Of a stretch of 64,000 nt of DNA, positions 17,229 through 25,243 are shown piece after piece (the first letter of the stretch is position 1; every line of letters starts with the position of its first letter). Position numbers and translations under genes: made by a program. A model generated the notes under the pieces. That model searched no databases and was not told where the DNA came from. It was given only the letters and a program-made list of their open reading frames with translations. This DNA comes from an uncultured Oscillospiraceae bacterium (lineage in GTDB: Bacteria > Bacillota > Clostridia > Oscillospirales > Oscillospiraceae): positions 62,001 to 126,000 of the forward strand of contig CAKSWT010000006.1 of NCBI GenBank assembly GCA_934512135.1, given 5' to 3'.

Positions 17229-18139
17229 GCTTCCGGGGTCAGGGTGGCGCTGTCAAAGGTCAGGGTGTAGCTGATCTCATGGGGCTCACTCATGGCAACG
17301 GTGTCGCCGATTACCTCCAGCGCCGTGTCCAGGGCCTCCACCGGGATTTCAAAGGTAGAGTTCCCCTCTGTGTTCACCGGCAGATACTTCTCCCCATTCA
17401 CCAGCATATAGTCATAGTTTGGGCTGCTCCACACAATGGTAGCTGTGATCTTCCCGTCCTGGACGGTGAGCTTTGCGGGGCTCTCTACCGTAGCCCGGCC
17501 GCTGCCCCCCTCCAGCTGGACCTCACAGGTATACTCGCCGTCGGCAACCTCCGTCTCCAGCGGCTGGGGATTGTTTACGCTGACCTTGTGGTCATACCAT
17601 ACCCCCTTGGTCCCAATCAGCGCCAAATCAAACTCCTGGTCCAAATAAGGCACCGGCACGTCAAAGGAATTGACCTCATCCTCCGTTCCGTCGGGATAAA
17701 CCACAAACGCCGCCGTAGGCTCCAGCAGCACAGCCCCTTCTTTCTGGGCATCCTCTGCCAGACCGGGATACAGATTGACAATGTTCTTGGACCGAAGCAC
17801 AATGTGCAGGGTCATCTCCCCATCTTGAACAAAGAGAATTCCCTTGCCGTCGCTGGTCTCATTGACCCGGAACATACTGCTGTCCGTCACAAATTCCGCA
17901 GAATAGATTCCGTCTGGCAGTGCGGGAGCCGCCTCCTGGGCGCTTTCCGCAGATGCAGTGTCCTCCTCCCGGGTGCTTTCCGCAGACGCGGTGTCCTCCT
18001 TCTGGGCGCTCTCGGCGGCGGTCACCGCGCTCGGCTCCGCCACGGAGGATGCCACTGGGGATGTTGGGGTTTTCTGGCCGCAGGCGACCAGGGACAGGGC
18101 CAGCATCGCCGCGAGAAAAATAGCTGTTGATTTCTTCAT
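17225..18139 (-). CDS. Lipoprotein with two related domains, cobalamin-operon partner
   Basis: A 304-residue lipoprotein (LSLVAC, Cys20). A Ser/Ala/Glu-rich linker at about 25-72 contains EDTASAES twice. Two domains share a common plan: DGIYSAEFV...MTLHIVLRSKNI (about 76-190) and DGEYTCEVQL...ITATIVWSSPNY (about 197-304). The second also contains LVNGEKYLP. Such duplicated beta-rich domains would suit ligand capture on the cell surface, but I cannot name the family. It lies between the surface CbiK gene and the binding protein. A role in relaying corrinoid, heme or metal to the importer is inference. Confidence 0.7.
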   Translation of the reverse strand: MKKSTAIFLAAMLALSLVACGQKTPTSPVASSVAEPSAVTAAESAQKEDTASAESTREEDTASAESAQEAAPALPDGIYSAEFVTDSSMFRVNETSDGKGILFVQDGEMTLHIVLRSKNIVNLYPGLAEDAQKEGAVLLEPTAAFVVYPDGTEDEVNSFDVPVPYLDQEFDLALIGTKGVWYDHKVSVNNPQPLETEVADGEYTCEVQLEGGSGRATVESPAKLTVQDGKITATIVWSSPNYDYMLVNGEKYLPVNTEGNSTFEIPVEALDTALEVIGDTVAMSEPHEISYTLTFDSATLTPEA

Positions 18140-18198
18140 TATCTTGTCTCCTTATTCAGCAGACTTGCCGGAGGAATTGCTTCCCCCGGCAAGTACCA

Positions 18199-19488
18199 TT
18201 AGTCCATCGCTGCCTTGGTGTGGGCCACATAGAGTTCCTGGATCGCCGGGATTTCACCCAGCCCGGCAATTTGGCAATCCACCGCTTCAAAGCAGCCGGC
18301 AGCCTCAAACTGGCTCTTCCAGGAATCCGCATCCTCCCCGGCCATATCGTTGTTGGCATGATCTCCTGCCACCACCATCAGAGGCCGCAGCACCACCTTG
18401 GTGTAGCCGGCCGCCTGGAGCTTCTCGATGACGGCCTCGCAGGCGGTGTCCTCAGGCTCCCCTTCTACGGTGCCGATAAACACATTGTCATATCCCAGGG
18501 TCTCCATGACGGTCTGCATCTGGCTGTAGCTGACCTTTGCCACATGGGCGGTACCGTGGCCCATGAATACAAAGGCTGTCTTGTCCTCTGCGGCGGCCTC
18601 CAGGCTGTCATAGCCTGCGTCCTTCACGGCTTCTGCGGTGATGGCCTCCGCCACCGCCTCCTTGTCGCTGTTGATGACGCTGGCATCCTCGCCAACCTCT
18701 CCCAGCAGCGGCTCCGCCACCGTCACGGAGTCGAACTTGTCCTGGTACTGCTCCACAGTCTCAACCAGCTCGTCATACTCCGCCCCATGCATCAGATGGG
18801 TGGGCTGCACCACCAGTTCCTTGACCCCGTTGGCTACCGCCCGTTCCAGGGCCTGCTCCATATTGTCGATTTTTTCTCCGTCCCGTGCCTGGATGTGATT
18901 GATGATGATCTGGGCCGTAAAGGCACGGCGCACCGACCAGTCGGGATTGGCCTCCGCCAGGGCATCCTCAATGCTCTTAATGTCGGCCACACGGCTGTCG
19001 TTGAAGGATGTACCGAAGCTCACCACCAGCAGTTCCTTCTCTCCGATATCGTCGCCGTTCCGCGGATCATCCTGGCTGGCGTCGCCGGTGTCCCGGCCAA
19101 AGTAGTCCGGATCTGCGTTTTCCCCTTCCACCAGGGCTTTCTGTGCCTCGGTCAGGGCATCCCAGCCCGCCTTGGCGGCCTCGCACTGGGCGTCGGTATC
19201 CTCTGTACGCTGCTGCACATAGATGGCGTCGATCAACTCCGCCACATGCTCCGCCGCGGCCAAATCCGGGTTCTCCTCCACAGCAGAGGCCATCTCCTCT
19301 GTGGATGCAGGCTCTGCCACAGAGGCCTCTGCCGGGGCCGCCGTCTCCGGTGCGGCGGATGCGGTCTCCGCAGGCGCAGTCTCCGCCACGCTGCCGGATG
19401 TCACGGTGCTGGATGCCACGTTGCTGCCGCAGCCGGTCACTGCCGATGCCAGCATCAGCGCAGCCAGTAAAATTGTTGCCTTTTTCAT
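18199..19488 (-). CDS. cbiK: Surface-anchored sirohydrochlorin cobaltochelatase (CbiK type)
   Basis: A 429-residue lipoprotein. The signal peptide ends in AVTGC (Cys20). An Ala/Glu/Pro-rich linker runs about 30-70, and a small helical module about 75-125 ends WDALTEAQKALVEG. The CbiK chelatase fold begins at LLVVSFGTSFNDSR (about 153). His311 in FMGHGTAH and His377 in VVAGDHANND are the likely metal-binding pair. CbiK normally inserts Co2+ into sirohydrochlorin in the cytosol. Export implies a binding or chelating role outside the cell, as known for periplasmic CbiK forms in some anaerobes. The ATG at 19488 starts the signal peptide. Longer readings run into the riboswitch leader. Confidence 0.88.
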   Translation of the reverse strand: MKKATILLAALMLASAVTGCGSNVASSTVTSGSVAETAPAETASAAPETAAPAEASVAEPASTEEMASAVEENPDLAAAEHVAELIDAIYVQQRTEDTDAQCEAAKAGWDALTEAQKALVEGENADPDYFGRDTGDASQDDPRNGDDIGEKELLVVSFGTSFNDSRVADIKSIEDALAEANPDWSVRRAFTAQIIINHIQARDGEKIDNMEQALERAVANGVKELVVQPTHLMHGAEYDELVETVEQYQDKFDSVTVAEPLLGEVGEDASVINSDKEAVAEAITAEAVKDAGYDSLEAAAEDKTAFVFMGHGTAHVAKVSYSQMQTVMETLGYDNVFIGTVEGEPEDTACEAVIEKLQAAGYTKVVLRPLMVVAGDHANNDMAGEDADSWKSQFEAAGCFEAVDCQIAGLGEIPAIQELYVAHTKAAMD

Positions 19489-19616
19489 GGTTTGACGTTC
19501 CTTTCGCATTCCTTTTGGAAAGATTTGAACAGCGGAATACCGAAAAATGCGTAAACAAACCACCCCCTGAACACCGTCAAAAAATCCGAGGTCCCTTTGC
19601 GTCTGAAATGGTAACA

Positions 19617-19648
19617 CAAAAAGACCCCGGACAGACCTGTCCACGGTT
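19617..19648 (-). terminator. Riboswitch expression platform: intrinsic terminator
   Basis: On the minus strand a GGACAG/CTGTCC stem with flanking ACC/GGT pairs is followed by a T5 run. It lies between the aptamer and the cbiK start, so ligand binding probably controls premature termination. Confidence 0.65.
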
Positions 19649-19689
19649 CTCGGTACAACCAATTCCTCGTGATTTGGAGCGCATACTCC

Positions 19690-19890
19690 CGTACCCATAG
19701 CAGGCAGGTTTCCTGGCTGAAAGCTCATCACCCGCTGCCGCCTTCCCAGGCCGGGGCCCAGTGACCGATGCTGCGCATCCTGGCAGCGGATTCCCTTATC
19801 ACAGTGACGAGATCGTGCGGGATTCACACCCGCTTCCCTTTTACCCTTTCCATCGGTCTTAAACGCCCGACAAAAGGCACCATACTATTT
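19690..19890 (-). promoter_or_regulatory. Cobalamin riboswitch
   Basis: The minus strand contains the conserved B12 aptamer elements in order: GGTGCC, TAAAAGGGAA, GGTGTGAATCCCGCAC, GGTCACTG and GCCAGGAAACCTGCC. It precedes the surface CbiK/ABC importer operon, which should be repressed when cobalamin is abundant. Exact ends are approximate. Confidence 0.93.
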
Positions 19891-19906
19891 CTATTCAGTT
19901 GGCATA

Positions 19907-19935
19907 AGTATAGCACGATGCTTTCCAAAGTGCAA
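19907..19935 (-). promoter_or_regulatory. Promoter of the riboswitch-controlled operon
   Basis: Minus-strand TTGCAC and TATACT with a 17-base spacer, about 20-30 bases before the aptamer. Confidence 0.65.
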
Positions 19936-19961
19936 CCGGGAGATTCCCGTGCCCCCTCAAA

Positions 19962-19990
19962 TTGACATTCCCCCGCCGGACTGATATACT
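19962..19990 (+). promoter_or_regulatory. Promoter of the YolD-like gene
   Basis: TTGACA and TATACT are spaced by 17 bases, 30 bases upstream of the start codon. Confidence 0.75.
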
Positions 19991-20020
19991 GAGACAAATC
20001 CCCTTCCCAGGAGGCTTCCC

Positions 20021-20425
20021 ATGGACACTTATCCGGACATCTTCTATCTCCCCTACCGCAACACCACCGACGCCGGCGATCCGGAAGAACGCGCCGCGCA
20101 GTTTTCCTCCTATGATGCCCTTGCGGGCTTCGACGCGGTACTGCTGGAAGCCGCCCGTCAAACCGGAGTTCGGGTGGAGCTGGATATCTACGAGCAGGAG
20201 GCTCTGGATGCACGCCTTCGCCATTATGCCGGCCAGTCCGCCCCTGCGCCCACGGTCACCATTGTCTACTTCCAGCCCGATGCCAAGAAGGAGGGCGGCG
20301 CCTATCTCACCGTCTCCGGCACCATCCGGCGGCTGGACGCAGTCAACAATACGCTCTACCTGACCGGCGGTCAGGAAATTCCCCTGGACCAGATTTTCGC
20401 CATCGACGGCCCCTTGGAAGTCTGA
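20021..20425 (+). CDS. YolD-like family protein
   Basis: A 134-residue protein with the YolD-like layout: a FYLPYRNTTD lead, RAAQFSSYDALAGFDAVLLEAA, then a beta-rich end with VTIVYFQPDAKKEGGAYLTV and IPLDQIFAIDG, listed in parts. YolD-like proteins usually precede an error-prone Y-family polymerase of the UmuC/DinB type, often on mobile DNA. No polymerase follows here, so the gene looks orphaned. AGGAGG lies six bases before the ATG. Confidence 0.75.
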   Translation: MDTYPDIFYLPYRNTTDAGDPEERAAQFSSYDALAGFDAVLLEAARQTGVRVELDIYEQEALDARLRHYAGQSAPAPTVTIVYFQPDAKKEGGAYLTVSGTIRRLDAVNNTLYLTGGQEIPLDQIFAIDGPLEV

Positions 20426-20763
20426 CCTCCCGGAGCCGCCGCAATTGCAGCGGATTTTCCGGCTTCCTCTCCAGCTTGGACGCCGCCGATATTCCCTGGG
20501 CAATAGGGATAATCAAAACCACTCGCGAACTAGTGGTCTGCCCAGGCCCTAGAAGGGCCAGCCTCGTGCTGACCCCTCTAGAGCCTTGAATGCTTATCAT
20601 CCCATCACTATCACAAGCAGCCACGCAACGTGGCTGCTCTCAGCTTGTCAAAAAAACATTATAGTCGCCTCTCGAACAGAGGCAAACAGCTTCGTGTTTG
20701 ACTGATTTTCGATGCTAAAATAGCAAGGATGCATAGCGCTTACTCCTTCGTTCTTTGATTTGC
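20426..20763. other. Intergenic stretch holding a probable IS200/IS605-type end and a tiny ORF
   Basis: Between the YolD gene and the right 190-bp repeat lie several hairpins. ACCACT/AGTGGT is at 20518-20537, and AGCAGCCACG/CGTGGCTGCT at 20616-20638. CTAGAAGGGCCAGC and CTGACCCCTCTAG form partial repeats at 20550-20582. Read on the minus strand, the series ends in GAGTGGTTTTGATT, reminiscent of right ends of IS200/IS605-family elements and their RNA. No tnpA or tnpB remains. A 28-codon ORF (20648-20734, minus, start MHPCYFSIENQSN) follows GAAGGAG; its function is unknown. Confidence 0.4.
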
Positions 20764-20953
20764 TATACCACAATCCCCAAAACTATGATATACTGAAATC
20801 AAACATTTATCGGGGTGAAAACCATGGAAGTTACAGAAAAAGTCACAAACATTCTCGAGGCGCTCAAGCTCCTGTACCCAGACGCTCCCTGTGCGCTGCA
20901 CTATCAGGCGGACTACCAGCTGATGATTGCCGTGCGGCTCTCCGCCCAGTGCA
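20764..20953 (+). repeat. 190-bp exact direct repeat, right copy
   Basis: Identical to 11428-11617. It contains the leader and first 43 codons of the complete nth gene, which continues past the repeat without disruption. Confidence 0.97.
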
Positions 20954-21474
20954 CCGACGCCCGGGTCAATCAGGTGACCCCGGCGCTATTTGCCGCCTAT
21001 CCCACCTTGGAATCCTTTGCCCAGGCGGAAATCTCCGATGTAGAAAAAATGGTCCACTCCTGTGGCTTTTACCACCACAAGGCCAGGGACATTGTGCTGG
21101 CCTGCCAAATGCTGTGCACAGACTTCGGCGGAAAGGTCCCGGACAATATGACCGATCTGCTCAAGCTCCCGGGGGTGGGCCGAAAAACCGCCAATCTGCT
21201 TCTGGGGGACCTGTACGGCCAGGAGGGCTATGTCTGCGACACCCACTGCATCCGCATCTGCGGCAAGCTGGGGCTAACCCAGGGCAAGGACCCTCTCAAG
21301 GTGGAGATGCAGCTCCGCCAGGTTATCCCTCCGGAGGAAAGCAGCGACTTCTGCCATCGGATCGTTCTCCATGGCCGTGGAGTCTGCACCGCTCGAAGTC
21401 CCAAATGCGGCGCCTGTGCGTTGGCGCCCTACTGTGATGATTTTAAGGCCCTGGGCAAGGACCCCGCCCAATAA
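20824..21474 (+). CDS. nth: Endonuclease III
   Basis: A 216-residue base-excision glycosylase/AP lyase. The helix-hairpin-helix with catalytic lysine is LPGVGRKTANLLLG (about 117-130). The catalytic aspartate lies in VCDTHCIRI, and the 4Fe-4S loop is Cx6Cx2Cx5C in CTARSPKCGACALAPYC. Length is normal for the family. The ATG at 20824 is 6 bases from GGGGTG; the GTG nine bases upstream overlaps that site. It removes oxidised pyrimidines from DNA. This is the intact copy; its 5' end is duplicated at 11.4 kb. Confidence 0.95.
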   Translation: MEVTEKVTNILEALKLLYPDAPCALHYQADYQLMIAVRLSAQCTDARVNQVTPALFAAYPTLESFAQAEISDVEKMVHSCGFYHHKARDIVLACQMLCTDFGGKVPDNMTDLLKLPGVGRKTANLLLGDLYGQEGYVCDTHCIRICGKLGLTQGKDPLKVEMQLRQVIPPEESSDFCHRIVLHGRGVCTARSPKCGACALAPYCDDFKALGKDPAQ

Positions 21475-21479
21475 GGCCG

Positions 21480-21520
21480 AAGCCGGCAGACATCAAAAGA
21501 TGCCTGCCGGCTTGTTTCTT
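21480..21520 (+). terminator. Terminator after nth
   Basis: A long stem (AAGCCGGCAG with CTGCCGGCTT, plus inner CATC/GATG) is followed by GTTTCTTT. It also separates nth from the convergent CapA gene. Confidence 0.75.
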
Positions 21521-21525
21521 TAGGG

Positions 21526-23109
21526 TTATTCTTCCGTGTCCTCTGTTTCTCCCTCGGTCTCCTGGTCAGAGGCCTCCTTGGCAGCCTTGGCGGCCTTGGC
21601 CTCCGCCTCCTTGAGCTGGCGAATCTCAGTGGCGGAGATTTCCCCCTCGCTCAGCGCCTTTTCCACGATTCGGCGGTCCTCGTCGGCAGGGCCTACATCC
21701 AGCTCCTCGCCGCCGTAGTTGTGCATGGTATCCACGGTGTCCAGCAGTGCGTTAAACAGCTCCGCCTGGGCAGACGTCAGAGACTCTGCCCGCTTAAGCT
21801 CCGCCAGGTTGCTGTACACATCCAGCACCGAAAAGCGCTTGACTCCGCCCACCTCATAGATATGCTGATAGATGGGCACATAGCTGGCCTTGGTGATGGA
21901 AACCGTGCCGTCGTCCGCCTTGGAAAACTGGAGGTTTAAAATCATGGACTGCTTGGCGTTGTCCTGGGTGGGATCCGTATAAAAATCCCCCAGGCCATAG
22001 GCCACAAAGCACTGCTTTTTGGTGCCGTCGTTCCGCTCCACCTCCTGGAATCCCATTTCGTTGACCATGTGAGAGTGGGTACCGATGATCACGTCCACGC
22101 CGTTTTCCAGCAGCAACTCCGCCGCCTCCCGCTGGGGCTCCGACACCGTGCGGCTGTACTCGCTGCCCCAATGGACCAGGGCAATGATAACCTCCGCCCC
22201 GGCGTCCCTGGCCGCCTGCACATCCTTCCGGATCTGGCTGGTCCGAAGATCAGACCAGTAGTCCGAATAGTCCGTATACAGGGTGTTCAGAGCGTAGCTG
22301 CATCCCTCAGGCATGGTCACCGAGTCCGTTCCCTTGGTATAGGCCAGGAAGGCGAACTTGATTTTGTGGATATTACGGATGTACGCACCGCCGTTTTTGT
22401 CCCGGTCCTGCTGAGAGAGATATGTCCCCACAGAGCGGAGCTTGGCCTCGGTCAGATAGTTTTTGGTGGAGGTCAGGCCGTCGATGCCGTTGTTGAGGGC
22501 ATAGGTATTTGCCGTGGACACCAGCCGCAGTCCAAGGCCCCGCAGAGAACCAGCCAGCTCCACCGGAGAGTTGTAATAGGGTTCCCCGCCATAGGCCAGG
22601 TTATCCACCAGGTTGGTCTCAAAGTCTCCCACCGCATAGGCCACCCGGTCCGTGGAGAAGTACTGGGCCACATCTGCAAAAGGTGTCACAAAGTCATAGG
22701 TACCGTCCGCCTTGGTGGCCGCCTTCACCTGATCCGCAGAGGTGGAAATATCCCCCACAAAGGCGATGGTTGCCACCGGTGGGCCGTCATAGGCCGCCTC
22801 CTCGGCGATCTCATCGTCCTCCACCCCGGTATCCGCCTCGTCCAGGCCGTCATCCAGGGGCTGTCCCGCAGAGCCGTTCAGGAACCGAATCAGTCCCGCT
22901 GCGGCAAAAATCACCAGCAGCAGCGCAATTCCAATCAGCGTTCTGCGATGACGGCGGCGCCGGCGAAGCAGCTCCTGCTTCCGGCGGGCCCGCGCCTTTT
23001 TCTGTGCCGTTGTCAGGCCTGCTGCCTGCTGTCCCCCCTGGGGCTGAGGATAAGAACCGCCGGTAGGGCGGCGATTGGTCGTATTCTGTCTGCCTTGCTG
23101 CTGTGCCAT
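21526..23109 (-). CDS. CapA/PgsA-family membrane-anchored metallophosphatase-like protein
   Basis: About 527 residues. A Gln/Arg-rich cytoplasmic head (1-50) and one transmembrane helix (about 55-75, LIGIALLLVIFAAAGLI) precede an extracellular CapA domain. That domain begins TIAFVGDISTS and contains GDFETNL, LVSTANTYALNNG, LVHWGSEY and IIGTHSHMVNEMGF, the metal-site motifs of the family. The last 40 residues are Glu/Ala-rich. CapA proteins are linked to polyglutamate capsule or cell-envelope metabolism, but no pgsBC or cap genes are near, so the role is open. The ATG at 23109 follows GAGGAG. Confidence 0.85.
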   Translation of the reverse strand: MAQQQGRQNTTNRRPTGGSYPQPQGGQQAAGLTTAQKKARARRKQELLRRRRRHRRTLIGIALLLVIFAAAGLIRFLNGSAGQPLDDGLDEADTGVEDDEIAEEAAYDGPPVATIAFVGDISTSADQVKAATKADGTYDFVTPFADVAQYFSTDRVAYAVGDFETNLVDNLAYGGEPYYNSPVELAGSLRGLGLRLVSTANTYALNNGIDGLTSTKNYLTEAKLRSVGTYLSQQDRDKNGGAYIRNIHKIKFAFLAYTKGTDSVTMPEGCSYALNTLYTDYSDYWSDLRTSQIRKDVQAARDAGAEVIIALVHWGSEYSRTVSEPQREAAELLLENGVDVIIGTHSHMVNEMGFQEVERNDGTKKQCFVAYGLGDFYTDPTQDNAKQSMILNLQFSKADDGTVSITKASYVPIYQHIYEVGGVKRFSVLDVYSNLAELKRAESLTSAQAELFNALLDTVDTMHNYGGEELDVGPADEDRRIVEKALSEGEISATEIRQLKEAEAKAAKAAKEASDQETEGETEDTEE

Positions 23110-23180
23110 GCACACGGCTCCTCTCTGGAAAATACACCATTCTATTCTACAACATTTTTCTCCGGGAGACAATGGATATT

Positions 23181-23525
23181 TTATGAATTTTTCACGTCTC
23201 CCGGGGCCTGTGTCCTGGCCAAGCACCAGTTTCTCACCGGCTCCAGGTCGAATTGATCCAGCGCCTCGGGCGTATAGCCGCTGCACGGGCTAATCAGCTC
23301 TCCCTCCACCACCACCTCCACATCCGTGATGGTCAGATTCCGGTCATAGGACAGATAAATCCGATAGGCCCGGTGACAGTGGATGTCCTCCGGCGGCAGT
23401 CCCGCATCCTCTCCCCAGAGGGCAAACATGGGACGGCCCCGATGGGCCTGGGGCATCTGATCCGGCCGGAGCCGCCGCCCCAAAAGTGCCTGCACAAGCT
23501 GACGGTTATACGTCTGATCCAGCAT
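23181..23525 (-). CDS. Hypothetical protein
   Basis: A 114-residue soluble protein with GGAGG seven bases before its ATG. It has no signal peptide, membrane helix or motif I recognise. A central mixed segment (AYRIYLSYDRNLTITDVEVVVEGE) suggests beta strands. It lies upstream of the CapA gene on the same strand, 71 bases away, and may share its transcript. Confidence 0.6.
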   Translation of the reverse strand: MLDQTYNRQLVQALLGRRLRPDQMPQAHRGRPMFALWGEDAGLPPEDIHCHRAYRIYLSYDRNLTITDVEVVVEGELISPCSGYTPEALDQFDLEPVRNWCLARTQAPGDVKNS

Positions 23526-23579
23526 ATGTCCGCCTCCTTTTTCTCATGATAGCACATTTGCCTATCATTTCCCACAATT

Positions 23580-23595
23580 TTGCGAAAAAACGCAA
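23580..23595. repeat. Inverted repeat TTGCGAAAAAACGCAA
   Basis: Its 14-base core is identical to the core of the inverted repeat at 393-408. Here it lies between the divergent 114-residue gene and the DUF1538 gene, 15 bases before the latter's -35 box, a position suited to an operator. Confidence 0.45.
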
Positions 23596-23609
23596 TGTTT
23601 AACCGTTTG

Positions 23610-23638
23610 TTCACTGGTATGAGCCCGAAATATATGAT
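23610..23638 (+). promoter_or_regulatory. Promoter of the DUF1538/PII-like operon
   Basis: TTCACT and TATGAT are spaced by 17 bases, about 65 bases upstream of the start codon. Confidence 0.5.
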
Positions 23639-23703
23639 ATAATACGAATTATTCAGCCGTACTTTCGCAACCACTGATTCCTGATTCTGAAAGGAGGAAC
23701 CTT

Positions 23704-25239
23704 TTGCATCACAACGAACTTCTGATGGAAAAAATCCGCGAATCCTTAGCCGCTGTTTTGCCTATCACCGGCATTGTGCTGGCCATCAGCGTGACCATTG
23801 CACCACTGACCCCAGGCACCCTACTGCTATTTTTGTTTGGCGCGCTGCTGCTGGTGGTGGGTATGGGACTGTTTACCCTGGGCGTCGATATGTCCATGAT
23901 CCCCATGGGGGACGGCATCGGCGTGGAAATCAGCAAGGCAAAGCGTGTGGGCTTGCCCCTGCTGGTCTGCCTGATTCTCGGTCTGGTGGTGACCATTGCG
24001 GAGCCGGACCTGCAGGTTCTGGCAGAACAACTCCCCACAGTCCCCAATATGACGCTGATTTTGGCCGTGGCCGTGGGGGTAGGTTTTTTTCTGGTGGTGT
24101 CCCAGGCGCGTATGCTTCTGAACATTCCCCTGTCCTACACCCTTGTTTTTTTCTACGGCATCGTATTCCTTCTGTCCTGGTTCGCCCCGGATAGCTTTGT
24201 CCCCGCCGCCTTTGACTCCGGCGGCGTCACCACCGGCCCTATCACCGTGCCCTTTATTATGGCCCTGGGCATCGGCATGGCCTCAATTCGAAGCGACAAA
24301 AACTCCAGCAGCGACTCCTTCGGTCTGATCTCCCTTTGCTCCATCGGTCCCATTCTTTCGGTGATGATTTTGGGCATTGTCCTGCCCGATCTGGACGCCG
24401 CCTATACTCCGGTGTCCATTCCGGAGCTGGAGAGCACCCGAGATGCCGCACAGCTGTTTTTAAAGGAAATTCCCGCCTACTTTGCGGAGGTGGCCGTGGC
24501 GCTGCTTCCCATTCTGGTGATTTTCGGGTTATTTCAGCTGGTGTTCCGGCGCTTTCACCGGCATCAGCTGGGAAAAGTCCTGATGGGTCTGTGCTACACC
24601 TATTTGGGGCTGGTCCTGTTTCTGGTGGGGGTCAACGTGGGCTTTATGCCTGCCGGCGCCACCATCGGCGCCACCATCGCCTCCGGCCCCATCCGCTGGG
24701 TGCTGGTACCCATCGGGGCTCTGGTGGGCTACTTTATCGTTCGGGCCGAGCCTGCGGTCCAGGTGCTGGCCCGCCAGGTGGAGGAGATCTCCAACGGCTC
24801 CATCACCCAAAAATCCATCAACGCCGCCCTGTCCGTCGGAATCGCCTTATCTGTGGGCCTAGCCATGCTGCGGATTCTTACGGGACTGCATATCATGTGG
24901 TTTCTGATCCCCGGCTACGCCCTGTCCCTGGGCATGACCTTCTTTGTACCTCAAATCTTCACCGGCGTAGCCTTTGACTCCGGTGGCGTAGCCTCCGGCC
25001 CCATGACCACCACCTTTCTCCTGCCCCTGGCCATGGGTGCCTGCGAGGCCGTGGGGGGCAATGTGCTCACCGACGCCTTCGGCATTGTAGCGCTGGTTGC
25101 CATGACGCCCCTTTGCACCATCCAGCTTCTGGGGCTTTGGGGCAAGCTCCGGTCCAGAGCCGCCTCCCGTGCCATGCATCAGGCGCTTTTGGAGGAGCTC
25201 AGCCAGATGGACGACACCATGATCTATTGGGAGGTGTGA
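23704..25239 (+). CDS. DUF1538 membrane protein, probable transporter
   Basis: A 511-residue polytopic protein made of two DUF1538 repeats. Each half ends in a matching motif: FDSGGVTTGPITVPF near residue 175, and FDSGGVASGPMTTTF near 425. The internal symmetry, about twelve hydrophobic helices, and conserved Gly/Ser/Thr loops at equivalent places suggest a transporter. The substrate is unknown. Translation likely starts at TTG 23704, six bases after AAAGGAGG; the next ATG would drop eight residues. A double PII-like gene follows after 4 bases, suggesting nitrogen- or nucleotide-dependent regulation of transport. Confidence 0.85.
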   Translation: MHHNELLMEKIRESLAAVLPITGIVLAISVTIAPLTPGTLLLFLFGALLLVVGMGLFTLGVDMSMIPMGDGIGVEISKAKRVGLPLLVCLILGLVVTIAEPDLQVLAEQLPTVPNMTLILAVAVGVGFFLVVSQARMLLNIPLSYTLVFFYGIVFLLSWFAPDSFVPAAFDSGGVTTGPITVPFIMALGIGMASIRSDKNSSSDSFGLISLCSIGPILSVMILGIVLPDLDAAYTPVSIPELESTRDAAQLFLKEIPAYFAEVAVALLPILVIFGLFQLVFRRFHRHQLGKVLMGLCYTYLGLVLFLVGVNVGFMPAGATIGATIASGPIRWVLVPIGALVGYFIVRAEPAVQVLARQVEEISNGSITQKSINAALSVGIALSVGLAMLRILTGLHIMWFLIPGYALSLGMTFFVPQIFTGVAFDSGGVASGPMTTTFLLPLAMGACEAVGGNVLTDAFGIVALVAMTPLCTIQLLGLWGKLRSRAASRAMHQALLEELSQMDDTMIYWEV

Positions 25240-25243
25240 CACC

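Noticed and set aside
11428..20953. The bounded block considered as a complete prophage or conjugative element
   Set aside because: No integrase, recombinase, relaxase, capsid or replication gene is present.
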